Assembly: GCA_014773175.1 (NCBI GenBank)
Contig: VXCM01000989.1
Span: 477,976-541,975, forward strand
Direction: 5' to 3'
Origin: Lucifuga dentata
Lineage: Eukaryota; Chordata; Actinopteri; Ophidiiformes; Bythitidae
Length of the DNA stretch: 64,000 nt
Each line of letters opens with the position of its first letter. Position 1 is the stretch's first letter. The notes under the pieces were generated by a model. The model did no database searches, was not told where the DNA came from, and was given only the letters and a program-made list of their open reading frames with translations. The translations under genes and the position numbers were made by a program. Shown here in pieces: positions 11,122-24,600 of the stretch.

Positions 11122-14100
11122 TTTCCCTCCAGTCTGTGACTCTTTTTCCAGAGGAACCAATCCAAATGCTACCTGATGATACGAACACCCAAAAACCTTT
11201 CTAATGTGCACTTGGCTTTTCATGTCCTCAAGGGTTCCTTCATTTTACATTTTTAAGACCATCAACAGGCCCAAGCATTAGTTCTACAATGCGAGCAGCC
11301 TTGATTTATAGCTTTTTTTCCTCTTTTTTTCTCCAGTACGCTCCATTGACACAAGATGGGAAACTGAGGTAAACTGAACTTGTCAGACAATCATCTACAG
11401 CGAGAGCAAGAGAGCACGAGAGAGAGACACTTGTGTATCTCATCCAAAGCATTAGCAGTTTCACCAAGGCTACAGAAACTAAGGGCTCCTTTCAGAATGT
11501 CACAGAACAGAAAAAAGCTTTTCATCCCTCTATGAAATTTCACCAAAAAAAAAAAAAAAAAAAAAAGCAAGGAAAAAGTCATCAGAAGGCAGCCTGACAG
11601 TCTGTTTGTGCTTATTTGTGGTCAGAGATGATCGTTTTAGTAAAGCACGCCACCAAAGCTCAGAGTCCCTGTCACCCTTCTCAAGCCAAATAGGAAGTGA
11701 CTGTCCTCCTTAAGCCCCTCACATGAACACATACACACACAATCAGCAGTCCCCTTCCCCTAAAACATACAAAAACACACCTACATTAACCCCCTTCGCG
11801 TAAAACACACACATATCCACACACTTCACACCCGATTTGTCCTGGTCATCACAGCAAAGTCACTTAAGGCCCGAGCCAGACTACTAAACAGATCAGACGT
11901 TTAATGGAGAGAGAGAGAAAGGGGCTTCCTCCTGCTTTCTCTTTATGCAGCTTGTCCCTCCGAGCCAGTTCTTCGCCTCCTTGACTGCAGAGGAGTGAGG
12001 GGAGATGAAGCAAGGAGGACTTTCAGGATTAAAGGCAGCGAGATACTTTGTAAGGCATTTAACACAGACAACTTTCACAGCGGGCTCATACCATGATTTA
12101 TGAGGTATATAACACCTTCGTGATACAATGTCATAAAACATGATTGCAGAAAGGATTTCAGCTAATAAGACTTGCCTGCAGCACTCGTTCTGTCTGTTAT
12201 TTCACTCCTCGTGACTGTCAATGAACCCTGCACGTCTTTACCATGCAGCTTTCTGTCACCAGGTAGAAGATTTGACTCACTGCACATTAGCACGATCTGA
12301 GCAAATATATGTACTTCCATGTTTATTTTAGAATGAAGTGAATCCAGTTGTTGAGGGCTAATTAACATTTAGTTGTCAGAGTGCTGCCTGAAAAATTGCT
12401 TTGCTTAGTGATTCACTCTACATACAAATCATGGTCCCCCTGCTCAACATGTATGACTAATTAGCAAGGCAATTAAAATAACTGAATGAAATCTGCCTTT
12501 TGTGGATAAAATGACTGATGGAGAGTTAAAAATAAATTCTGTCTTTTGTGTAAGTTCATCAAAATGTAAGTCCTACAATTCTTAAAAATATAAAACTAAA
12601 CATACAGCAATAAATTCCATTAACACCAGACTTCCGAGTGAAAAACTAAGCACACGCTGAAGCTGCTGCTGTTCATGTACATATACTTCAACAGCATGCA
12701 GTATAATTTGCTTAAATGCAGATCGCTGAAAAAAAAAAGTTTTTGAAAAGCACAAATAAGGGAGCTTTCAACACAAAGATCATTGTTACACTTTCAGTAC
12801 AGCTGACACACAGCGCAGTTTTTCAGTTTGAATTTACAGACAAACACAGTTCAGGAAAGCCTGGGGCTTCTCAGTCATCTAACCAAAATGTTTAAACTCT
12901 CCTTTTAATTCATACTTTTTCTGATCTTCTATTATTCTGACACAAAAAAGTAGTATTTATGAAACAGCTAGCTAGCTAGTCACTGCCAACAGCTAGTTTA
13001 TTGTGTATTCTTAATTGTTGGACTGATTCTTTCATATCCATTCAGGTTAACCTGCTTACAAGCTCAACATGTCATTTATTAATTGCTTAATGCAGCAACT
13101 CCACTTTTATTACCCAAGCTACATTAGCAGTGAATTCCTTACTTTTACTTGGCAATATCACTGGAAAAACCGGCCATAGTCAGAAGAAGTGAATGAATAT
13201 GAGGAGGAAAGACGGGTTTAGCAGCCAAGAGCAGGATTATATGTTGTCAATCAATCCCAACTTCATGCAAGAGCTACAAATTTATCAGTAAGATAAAAAA
13301 AAAAAAAAAAAAAAAAAAAAAAGACATTTCTGGTTGCATATTTTCTATTAGCAACTAGTACCAGTTCACTTTCATATCAAAAGAGGCCGTGCAAAAAAGC
13401 AAACAGGTTGGTAGTTCTGCATTAAATGAATTATGCATTATGTAAAGGATTCAAAACAAAGTGAAAGAAATTATATCAACCATAAGAAAGGTACAGGGGA
13501 TATTAAGGCATGGCATGCTAATATCCATGAAAATTTTTTTCTTGTAAATTGACTGTTTTTTATATAACGGGGGGGGGGNCGGGGGGGGGGAGGAATTACA
13601 ATACAAAAGAAAGTAAAATTTACCAATCCCTCTGCAGTTGTAGTAGACAGATACTTTATTTTGAAATTCAGAATGCAATTATGAATATATAATAAACGTT
13701 TCAAAATGTTTTGGATGTCAATTGTTATTTGTCAAACGGGGAACATGACAAGTCATTATAATAAAATTGAGTAAGATGAAATAAAAAGGGAAGAAAGGAA
13801 ACAGAAAGCAAAGGTAAAAGAGTGAGGGAGGTAAGAACAGACAGAGAAGAGATAAAGCAGAATTACAGAGAGAGAGAACGACCGATAGAGAAGACAGAAG
13901 GAGAAGGAGACAGGAAGAAAGGCAGTGATTCAGGCAGCCAATATTTTTTAAACAGCTTTGCTTCCACTCAACTGGGCATCAAGGCCATTATCCCGGGGTT
14001 AATCCCCAATCCGATGGAACTGGCAGCCTTCCGGGACAAGCCAGGGTGGCAGCCCATCAACAAGGCTGGCACGGACAAAAATAACACTCACTAATATACA

Positions 14101-15286
14101 CACAAAAATACACACACACAGAAAAGCAAAGCCAGACATGGACAGGCATGCAAGTGCCAATTAGAAAAAGTAACACAACAAAACTACTGACTGCTTCTTT
14201 TACTGTCATTTCTTTTGAAAACAAGATACCACTGTGAAAAGGTATCAAAAAGTACTGTTAATAACGATCAAAATCAAAGCGTCAATATTCATACTGGAAT
14301 CAAACATTTTTGAATGTTATCCAGCTACAATCTCAACAAGTTGTCTTGTTTCATTCATTCACACATCCTCTATGTCCACCATGATCCCTTTCTCCACCTC
14401 CTCCTGCTTTACTCATGCATGCAACATTTTGCGCCCCGCCTCTCCTGCCCTTTCTTTTTCTGCTCTCCATTTCCCTGGCCAGCATCCAGAGAACCAAGCT
14501 GGAAGAGGAGATGGACTCAAAGAAGGATAGCCATGTCATGTGGAAAGGAACCAAAGAGGATCCAGGAGGCTTAGTGAGACTTAACACCTCTCACTTCATC
14601 CCTCGCTCTCCAGCCCCACCTTTCACACGCCACCCAAACACAAAACCAGGACCACCTCTATCTACACCTTCAAGGTGTAGCCTTCTGCTCATCCTGATTT
14701 TGGGCTCTTCACAGCTGCACCTGTCTAAAGATCTGCCTCTTGTCCAGTTTATATTACTTCAACTCCATCTCAGCCACCACCACCTTCAGCCACCTGCAGG
14801 TGTTAAGCTTGGGTGATCTTCTAGAAATCCAGACATAGTAATCATGGGCTAAGATCATCCCTGGGTGACCAGAAAAAGGTGCAAGAAGTTCATGCCCATA
14901 TAACCTTTAGCCTGCAAGCTAATGCCTTGGGTTCGACCTCACATCATGTTTGGTCAAAGGTCTACAAAGTATCAGTGATACACTTTGTCACATCGAGAGC
15001 ATCAAAAAGGGTTAGGGATGAAAAAATTCAGAATCCACCTTATCTGCCTGTTTGTCTTTTCAAAGTCTCTCTTTCTGTCTCTCCCTCACACTCCTGCATG
15101 TACAGTTTCTGGGCTATCTTTCTCTCTAGGCCCCTAAGCCTACTATGTCTCCCATGGTAACTCCCTGACTGACGACCCGGGGCTTAGCCTAAATTCTCTC
15201 TCTATTAAAAGCTGTGAAATGCAAATAATGAAACATCTCATTACCACTGTCAGAGAACCCAAAATGAGAGGAGAGGGAGAGCAGGA

Positions 15287-15322
15287 GGGAGGGATGAGGA
15301 GGGATGAGGAGGGATGAGGAGG
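15287..15322 (+). repeat. 10-bp purine tandem repeat (GGGATGAGGA)
   Basis: GGGATGAGGA is repeated in tandem inside a 300-bp purine-rich region (15240-15540). Confidence 0.7.
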
Positions 15323-15832
15323 ACTGAAAGATGAAGAAGTGGCAGGAGAAAGCTCTGAGCGAGGGAGGCAGAGGACGGAAGGTACGAGGACAGGAGAAAT
15401 GAGAGCGAGGGCTGGAAATACAGGAGTGAAACAAAGGGAGGAAAGGATGGAAAAAGAAAAGTGAAGGGAGGATGGGGTGTGAAAGGCAGATGGGGGAGGA
15501 GAGGAGAGGTGAAGGGACGGGAACAGTTAGCCAAACAGTGAGTCTTTTGTTTGATATGTGTTGGCGTTAATGTAGAAAGTCGCCAGGATTGGTTAACTAA
15601 GAAAACAGGGGTGGAGCCCTGATGAACTGTGCTGGGAGCCTGGAGGAATCGGTCAAATGTCAGCTGAAATCTTCCATTTATCTTTTTCAGAGAGCAACTA
15701 AAGTTTAGTGTAAACTCAGAACATCAGTCCACAGCTTCTGATTGCATCCATATTGCATTACAAGTAATGTATGCTGCTTTCAGACACTTCAGATAAAGCT
15801 GTTCTGCAACCTTGAAGCAAGCTTTTCAAAAG

Positions 15833-15835
<3 letters not shown>

Positions 15836-15878
<43 letters not shown>
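15836..15878 (+). repeat. (GA)n microsatellite, then (TGTC)/(TG)
   Basis: About 21 GA units followed by a TG-rich tail. Confidence 0.9.
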
Positions 15879-15880
<2 letters not shown>

Positions 15881-16165
15881 TGTCTGTGTGTGTCTGTTTG
15901 TGTGTTGATTGATAATTTTATTATGCCCCAAGGGGCTTATGAGTTTTAATTTTTTTTACCTTCACCACTCTATCATTAATCACCTCTTATTAGCTAAACA
16001 AAAATGTAACACTGTACTTTCTCATTCTTGCTCAGGCATTTGCAGAACTTTCATGATCTACTTCTCTGAAATGCATTTCTGTAGGTGCGGGAAAGTGAAA
16101 TCACCTACAGGAAGTGTCTGTGTTTGGTTTTGCAGGTGGGGGGAGGTTTTGGGTTGGGTGCAGGG

Positions 16166-16383
16166 NNNNNNNNNNNNNNNNNNNNNNNNNNNNNNNNNNN
16201 NNNNNNNNNNNNNNNNNNNNNNNNNNNNNNNNNNNNNNNNNNNNNNNNNNNNNNNNNNNNNNNNNNNNNNNNNNNNNNNNNNNNNNNNNNNNNNNNNNNN
16301 NNNNNNNNNNNNNNNNNNNNNNNNNNNNNNNNNNNNNNNNNNNNNNNNNNNNNNNNNNNNNNNNNNNNNNNNNNNNNNNNNNN
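16166..16383. other. Assembly gap (218 N)
   Basis: Run of N between G-rich edges (GGTGCAGGG and GGGGGGG), in zbtb46 intron 1. The poly-G edges suggest a sequencing failure. Confidence 0.99.
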
Positions 16384-19079
16384 GGGGGGGGATCTCATGT
16401 GACCACATTACTTTGTGTGGTCTCGCAGCGCAAAACAGTTTCAGCAGACTCATCTGCTGATATATGAAGCCTTGAAATCATGAGGGGATACATGCGAGGT
16501 CAGGTTTGAGGTGTGACATTGTCTAATATCAGGGTTAGGCCTTGACTTCTGGGAATTAAATGAATTTTGTGTTGTGTAATATATCATGTGCTTTTCCTTG
16601 TCTTATCATTACCATGGCTACCAGTGTACTGGTATATTTTTTTATCCCTCTTTTCATCCTCCAGTTTCAATTAATTTTTGTCACTTGGAAAATCTTAGAT
16701 ATGTTTTGAAAAGCACCAAATGGCTCTGCTGCAAAACCGATGATGACAATATAAGGCTATGGACCGGCTCATAACTAACATTTAACACCCACCCTGATCT
16801 CTTTCTGCCAGCAGGCTACTCTGAGGGTATGAGTGGATGTGTGTGTGTGTGTGTGTACATGTGCTGCGCAGACCCTCTCAAAGGTATCAACACAAAACCT
16901 GTCACACCAAAAAAGCAACCTGTCACGACTCAGCTAGACATGACTACACGACTGTACCACACAGAACACAAGCAGCCTGTTCCCGAGCTGTTAAAACTGC
17001 AGCCACTGGCACCAAAGGTCTCTCACATGTGATACACACACACACACACACACAGACACACACACAAGGTGATGAGTATGGATGATAAAAAACAATGGGT
17101 TACCAGGAGGAAGACATATAAAATGGGACAACACAGACCAATGAGAACTGAGGGCTAATTGTTGTTTGTTAAAATGTGTGGTTTTTGAATGATGGTGACT
17201 CACTGCCGGTGGCCAGTCGCTATCTGGAGCCGAGGCGGGTGTCCACAGAGTGTGTCTGTGTGTGTAATGGTAACTCAGCGTGACTGTCGCTCTGACAGAC
17301 AGCAAACAGAGGCATCTTTCTCAAATCCACACCGAGCCGCAGCTTACAGTGAGCCCATGTAAAGAGGGGAGTAAAAAAAGCCTCAGCTTAAGTGTGCACT
17401 CACAAGTTCAACAGGCACACCCTCCTTTCCCCCCCTCAGCAAATATTAAAAGAGACTTCACTCCCTGCTAATCTAATTTACAAATACTCCAAAGCACGCA
17501 TGAACAAAAAAAAAAAAAAAANAAAAAAAAAAAAAAACACATTAAATCTGATGTATCAACTTAGTCCTTAATATGCAACATTCACTTATAGTATAACTAA
17601 CATTTGCAGAGCCCACACATGCATCCACGATTGTGCAGCAGAGTGATTTACATATAGATAGAGCAGTGTTTATAATAACACATTTGTATATCATAGCCCG
17701 AGGCTGCGTTGTCACTCATCAAGCTGATCAGAAAGCAGCTACTACATACACAACACTGATGGATCTTGGAGCGCTTTTGCTAATCTGTCCTTCAACAGCA
17801 GAAAAAGAGGAGATGAGATAAAGGGAGGAAAAATCAAGGGGAGAGGAGCGAAGCATCTAAATTTAGAGAGACTCACATTTTAGAGTTAGAAGAGAGAGAC
17901 AGTGAAGGGTAAGAAAAAGGAAGGAAGACAAGAGATGCAGTCAAAGGGGAGAAAAGATGGGAAGAGTGAATAGACAAGACAAGCAATAAAGTCAGAGGAA
18001 AAGATGAATAGAAGAAAGAGGGAGGAGATTGATGATTTGCAGCGTGTCTGTGGGTTCTCATCTACTGTGGCGTTCCTTCGTAAACTGCTGGAGAACCGGA
18101 CATTGAGGACACTCAATTTCATCTGTGAAACTTGAGTTCAATATATGGCAAAGTGTATCACCACAGACATTTATCAATGCATGGCGTCAATACTACGGAT
18201 CAGTGATATTTCCTACAGTTTCAACACAAACTGGTGCACTTTCCTCTGACTAAATTCTAATATTAATCAGTGAAGGTGCAAAACATTAAAGCTCTTTCCT
18301 GCTCTTTGTTGCTGTGCTATGTAGAAACAGGCTGTTCATTGAGGCATTGCTGTAATTTAATACAGTATTAGATCAGTTTCTCACATTACTGAAGAACAGC
18401 GGAGAAGCCTGAGACAAAGAAACAGGCTGGAAATATTCAAGTCATTTCTTTTTTTGTGGTGAAATGGCATTGCTTAAACAGCTATGTGATTTTTTGGGGG
18501 GAATTTTGTAAGGACAAAGACAGGGAAGGCAGTGTGGCTTTAGGCTTACACGTCCACTGTGAGTGATGAAGCAGAGGATCGACCAGACAAATACCTCACC
18601 TGGATCCTCGCTTCTGTCCTGTCCTGTCCTCTTTTGTCATCCCTCTTTTTTCCCTCTCCGATATCTGCTTGTCTGTAGGACTCTCAGAGCGTGTTTACTA
18701 GAACACGGTTTGACATTTGACTGTCACCTGTTGACTAATGAACGGCTAAGAGGTTTTTGGATGTATAACAGCTTTTTTTTCCCCAAATCAATGGAAAGAC
18801 AATGCGATTTAGTATACAGATTTTTTTAAGCCAGACAAGAAAGAGAAATGAAAAGGGAGAGAGAGAAAGACAAAAGGACCACTGTGTAAACTCTTGTGAT
18901 CGTGCTCACCATCGCTACGGACAACACCCACCTTGGAAACCTAATTTTGAAGAAGTCACACATTCCCACATTGTGAAGCAGTGCCAGTATCAGGTGTCCG
19001 TCCAAACCACCAACCACCAATCAACCACCACCCCCTCTGTGACACACCAGCGCACACACCAAAACAATCAAGGGGGGTG

Positions 19080-20170
19080 AGAGAGAAGAAGGGGTGCGGG
19101 AGGTGAGAAAAAGAGTAAAAAAGAAGAGGGGAAGGGGATGGAGCCAGCGAGAGACAAAGGCAGGGAGAATGACAATGAGTGGAAAGAAGAAGAGATGAGG
19201 TGAAAAGTACATTGCTGGATCACCGTGTGCATTCAGAGAGAAAGGAGAGAACAAAAAGGCAGTAACAATGAGGCCTCCATGTATAAGCATGTTTGAGTAT
19301 GTGTGTCTGTATACTTATGTGAATGTGTGTGAATGTGTGTGCGTCAGAAACAGAAGGGGGGGGGNGAAAGGGCAAGTTTGCCCCTTGCCACTAGAAAGGG
19401 GATGTGAATCTACTCACTTCTGTTCACCGGCCTCACAATCGTGTTCATGAAGGGAAATGTGCTAACACAGGAAAGTCCATACACATCCAACGAGAATACA
19501 GTACTCTTACAGTAGTATACAGTACTCTTCTTTTATAATGCTCATAGATTAATACACCACCATCCTTTAAATGCTAAAAAGGCCCTTATAAATCACAGCA
19601 AATCCACAATCCCCTTGTGAAGTCAACTTATAACCTAAAGAAAGAAGTTGGAGGCTTTGACTGCAACGGGTCAAAGAAATGTTTGTGATTTTAGGAGAAA
19701 AGTGGACCCTGTGTCCACTGTTGCATTAAGGGGATGTAAAAATATGCGATAGGGTCAGGGGGAAGGATAAAAATGAGAAAGGGAACAGGGAGAGGGTAAA
19801 AATGAGAAAGGGAGTAGAGGAAGGGTAAAAATGAGAAATGGAGTAGGGGAGGCCACAGGAGGCACCTGGCCCACTTACAGCAGAGGAGGGGGTGGTGGAG
19901 GAGGAGAGGTGGAAGATTAAGGAGTGGGAGGGAAAGAGAAGGAGGAGGTAGAGGAGGAAAAGGCGAGGGAGATGCAGCTGGGATGGAGCAGAGGGCACAG
20001 GGAGGACGGCACAGGGTGAAGTGAAGGAACGGGAAAGGTGAGGAAGGAAACAGATATGAAATGAGGAGGCAGGGGAAAAGAACAGATGAAATAAAGGGAA
20101 GGGGGAGAAGGGCAGAGAGGGTGGTGAGAGAGACAGCGAAAGAAAGAGGAGGTGGGGGCTGGAGAAGAAA
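19080..20170 (+). repeat. Long purine-rich strand (GA-rich)
   Basis: Two blocks (about 19080-19260 and 19725-20170) are nearly all A/G on the plus strand. They explain long Pro/Ser/Leu-rich reading frames on the other strand, which are not genes. Confidence 0.6.
19765..19851 (+). repeat. 29-bp minisatellite, three units
   Basis: Three units with period 29 (core GGTAAAAATGAGAAAGGGAG), inside a long purine-rich tract. Confidence 0.75.
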
Positions 20171-20429
20171 AGGTGGCCTTGTGATGGTGAGAATGGAGGT
20201 GGTATGTGTGCACGGATGAATGTGTGTGTGTCTTTGTGTGAGTGGGTGTCTCAAATTATGACGAAAAGCTAACACCTCACCCAAAGTATGAATAACCAAC
20301 CACAATAGGCCAATGTAGGTTCAATCTCTTCCACCAGCACATTTGAGCAGCCTGCCTATACCACTAATATCCCACTAATACCACCCACAGTCCTCGCTTC
20401 ACCTCACATCAATGAATATTTCATGTCCT

Positions 20430-20570
20430 GATGGCACTTTTAAAGCAAAAACTAATTAGCAAATCCAAGTTGATCTGGCATTAGTCATATCAGGCCAATT
20501 AAAAGCCCAGTCCTACTGTACATGATAATGGCAGCGAAGTGGAATAATTGTATGTTGAGCAGGGGAGAGA
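20430..20570. promoter_or_regulatory. Candidate conserved non-coding element
   Basis: Non-repetitive sequence with ACTAATTAGC, GGCCAATTAAAAGCCC and GGAATAATTG homeodomain-like sites in zbtb46 intron 1. It has the look of a vertebrate developmental enhancer, but conservation cannot be tested here. Confidence 0.25.
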
Positions 20571-21797
20571 ATGTTAAACAGGCCTTGTTAGCAGCACTTT
20601 AGCACTCTAGCTTGAGTCCATGGCAGGATTACAAAACTCTACAAAGCAGGATAATGTTCATCAGAAACACACACACTGAGACACACACATCTTTACAACA
20701 CCAAACGAAAACTCTATCCATTAATTAGTGTCACCATCAATTCCATGGGGTCAGGTCTAACACTTAAAGCTAAAGAAGAGAAATATTTCCAGGGAAAAGG
20801 ATGGTTTTATGCTTCAGTAATAATATTAAACAGGGATCCAAATATTGGCAGAAGCTCACAGGTCAGATATTATGCGGTATTAGCGAGAGAAATCCATTTT
20901 CTGTTCTGCTGTGTTTGTGTGGTAAGCTTCTGGAGATGGTATTTGTGTGGTATTGAAAAGAGAAAGGTGTTCGTTTGTACTTGAGTCTTTCCAACCTTCC
21001 CTCTGTGTGTGTGTTTTCTTTGGAGGAGTTTAGATTGAGACAGACAGCATTGACACACACAGACTAAACTGTGCTGCACAAAAAAGTGACAGCATAACAA
21101 GGGCTAGAACTCTTTTGGAGTGGATGTCTGTTTCATCAACACCTCCCCCCCCCNCTCTCTTACTTGTTCCCTCTTTTCCTTCCTCTCTCTGTCTCTCTCA
21201 CCTGAGCTTTGATATGGAAATCTTTCACCAGCCAAAAGCCTGAGGCTAGTTGACTGTTTCTAAAGATGTATTTGTTCAAAGCTGTTCAATTTCTCATCAA
21301 TTGCTCACACTGTGTGTATAAAAGACAAACTTCTTCACTGGGAAAATAACAACTAACAAACATGTGATGCTTTCAGCTGTCTGAAAACCCCAAACTTCAA
21401 GACAGATTTGTTCCATCAAGCTCTTAATAGCTTATATAAATTTGTCTATTAAAAGTAGAGACCCTTGTAAGAAAGTAGAGAGCTGATCACACTATCTGAT
21501 CTCTACAGTACTGTGTGTGTGTGTGTGTGCACACGAGTGCATGTGTGCACACAGATAGTTTTCATGTTCTTTCCCACTGGTTTAGCATCTGAGTCCAGAG
21601 CTGTCAGGCGATTATACTGCATCAAGGATGCCCGATGCCCAAATCTTCACTCAGCCAGATAAAGTAAAACTTGGGACCATTTAATAACAAAATAATGTCT
21701 ATAAAAAGGAAATACGTAAATAATGTTAAAATTAGACACAAAGTCTGTTTGAAGTGTAAAAACCAGCTGTACAGAAAAACTTGTACCACAAATAAAA

Positions 21798-21842
21798 CAG
21801 CTGAAGGCAGACTGAAACTTCGTTTCAGTCTGCCTTCAGCTG
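21798..21842. repeat. Perfect 21-bp hairpin
   Basis: Arms 21798-21818 and 21822-21842 are exact reverse complements (first 10 bases CAGCTGAAGG) around a 3-nt loop. Immediately followed by a second hairpin. Confidence 0.85.
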
Positions 21843-21875
21843 ATTCAGATTCAGATACATTTTCTGAATCTGAAT
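21843..21875. repeat. Second, adjacent 13-bp hairpin
   Basis: ATTCAGATTCAGA (21843-21855) pairs perfectly with TCTGAATCTGAAT (21863-21875) around a 7-nt loop. Confidence 0.8.
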
Positions 21876-24509
21876 TTGTTTTTTTCAATTAACAACAGGC
21901 AGAAAGCAAATTGAAAGCATCATATATGCAAGTTATCTAGCTACTTGACATGGAAGAACTGCAGGCATCACATCATTGTTGCAGTATTTATTTTGACAGC
22001 ATGTGGACAAGAGAAAATGTGCATAAAAAGAACAATTAGGAGTGCATTCAGGAGAATAAGAAGAGGACAAGGAACGACTTGATTGATTGGCCAAACCAAC
22101 ATTGGGTACTGACTTAACTGATGAGTGATGTTATGTTTATGAATTTAGAAAATAACTCAAGTTCCCCCAAGTTGGAAAGAGCTTCTTCTTCTCTGCATTC
22201 CTAAATAAAGGAAAATACACCCTGATGAAAGCACACTCAAATCCTTCATCTGCTTTTTTGGGAATGTGTGATCCAATGGTGTTTTGCAATATTAACAACT
22301 CCTGACAAAAAATCTGACATCTTGCCATTTTGACTGCCTGAAAACCCTTGCTTTTTTTTTTTTTTTAAGTANTTTTTTTTTTTTTTTAAGTATTAATTTA
22401 AAAAAAGAGAGAGAGAGAGAGAATCTGACTGAAGTTCATTACAAAATGCAGATTCACAGTTTTATTTCTGGACTTCAAATATTTTGGTAGTTCTTACTCT
22501 TAGACTGGATAAATTAGAGAGAAAGCTGCAAATAATGGCGCAATTTAAAATGCGCGGACAAAAAGAGAAGCAACAAAAGAGTATATTCCTTTCATTCATG
22601 TGCTATTGTGCATAAAGTTGCAGACACACTCATCACACACAAACACACAGTCATGAAATATTAACACCCACATAAAAAGACAAGTGTACTAGTAGTGTGC
22701 TGGTGAATGTGTGTGTGTCTTTAGGGTGGGGTGGCTTAAACTTACCTGTTCTCTCTATTGGGGGAGGATGAGCATGACAGATAGGTGGATAGGGAAGACA
22801 GCTGTTACACACAAACACACACACAGACACACATACGCACACACATCCCCCACCTCATCCGTGTAACCCCATGGGGATTAGGAACACCTGTATTCAGCAC
22901 TGCACAATGAGCTATAGAAGCAGTTAAGCTAAAAAGCCCTGGGAGTTATTACAGAATGGGGGGATGGAGCTCGTTTGGTCTCGGGTTAATGTGTGCGCAA
23001 AACTGTCTTAACACAAAATCAGATACGAGAATGATAATATTCACAATGTGACAGTTAGAGGAAAGAGCTGTCAGGAAAACTCCAGAGAGACATGGCGTGT
23101 CATGTGAGAAGTGTATGTGAGTGTAAACGGTTCATTTTGCAGTATGTTAGCCAAACAGGTGTTCCCATTAACAAGTGAGCTCCAAGGGGGGATAAGGATG
23201 AGAAAATTGGCAGAGAGAGAGAGAGAGAGAGAGACCAAGATAGAGAGCTGGAGATAGATACGGAGAGAGAGGAAGAGAGAGAGATGATCTGAAGACAAGA
23301 TTAATTGCCCTCTTTGTTATATACAGTAGATGAGGTAAATCCTACTGTGAGTTGTCATAAGTCTGGATGACTTCAAATCTAATGTAACTGTAAATGTAAC
23401 TATATGTCCTTTCTGATATTGGCTCGGTTCTGATATGTTTGCACAGTCTGAAGATTCTGGACTGCGTTCTGATTGGTGGGAATCAATTTATTTATTGACA
23501 ACTGCAGTGTGAGTAAATTTAGGTCAGTAAAAGCTTTGGAATGTTGATAATTTGGTTTATTGTCCAGCACTAATACAAAGACACACACATACACACACAC
23601 GGTTACACACATAGGGAGGGGGAACATTACGTTCCCAGGGTTTGCATACCTGTTACCACTGATCACCACCTACACAGCAGGGAGCTTACACACACAAACA
23701 CACAAACAAGTGTCACAAGCTTCAAACCTGACTCCCACCCTGTTCTTTTCTCTCTCTCTCCTCCTTCGCTGCTTCCCACAAACCTCCAAACTCTGCTGCC
23801 GATGTGGATATTCGATTTAACAGCCACCTTCCGAACATCGCACGGTGCTTTGGTTTTAACTAAGAACAACTGAGAGGCAAATTTAACTCGCTTATGTTTA
23901 ATCAACTTTAAAGATCCATTCAAGAGAGATAAAGGCTTCAAATTATCTTTTGCAACTTCATAAATAGACACACACACAATATTTTTCCATCTTTTAGTCA
24001 ATTTTGCCATTGCTCATCCTCCACGCATCCTTGTAGCTATTGTCTTGACCTTTAGTACATTTTCCCAGTGGAGCACACAGACAGAGAGGGTGCAGGAGGG
24101 TTTACACACTCTCACATAAACACACACCACTGCTGTCCACTGCTCTTTGTACTGCTAACGCTACAAAAACAGAGGAAGTAACCTCAAGTGATCCACACAA
24201 ATGCCAACATGGCAACCGCTGGCAAGTTTGATGCTCGCCAACATTAAAGCCAGACATATATGAACACAGAAGGACACATGCATGCACAGATACAGTAGGC
24301 GACAACACAAGGCAACTTTTGAAGGTTTTATCATTTCATGTTCCAACCATTAAATCATCTCTAAGAAAAAAGAAAAAAAAACAAAGCTAATGAATCTTAA
24401 GACAATTTGGAAAAATCTCCAGATGTCTAATAATCTAATGATCAGTTAGTCAGTGCTTATGTTTGACAGGCTGTAAAGCTGTACATTAAGAGGGTTCACG
24501 TTACACCAA

Positions 24510-24600
24510 ATTCAAAGTTTCAAAGTTTTATTTGTCATGTCATACAAGTGTAACAACATTGAAATGCTTTTTCTGCTAGGTTTCCCCAACTGTGCTTCTT
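24510..24600 (-). repeat. Possible teleost interspersed repeat fragment
   Basis: The stretch TTTCAAAGTTTTATTTGTCA followed by CAAGTGTAACAACATTGAAA resembles a very common fish repeat tail (tttattgtcatt... acaatgaaat). Family not identified. Confidence 0.3.

Noticed and set aside
13981..14095. Possible coding segment in the plus frame IPGLIPNPMELAAFRDK
   Set aside because: No known protein match, flanked by purine repeats, no splice signals that fit.
14850..14960. tRNA-derived SINE (GGTTCGACCTC box B-like)
   Set aside because: No convincing box A at the right spacing and no flanking duplication or poly-A tail.
15909..16460. Long frames crossing the N gap at 16166-16383
   Set aside because: Most of the length is undefined bases; the real residues show no homology.
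19691..20305. 204-residue minus-strand frame rich in Leu, Pro, Ser
   Set aside because: Translation of a purine-rich tract; no domain, no splice context.
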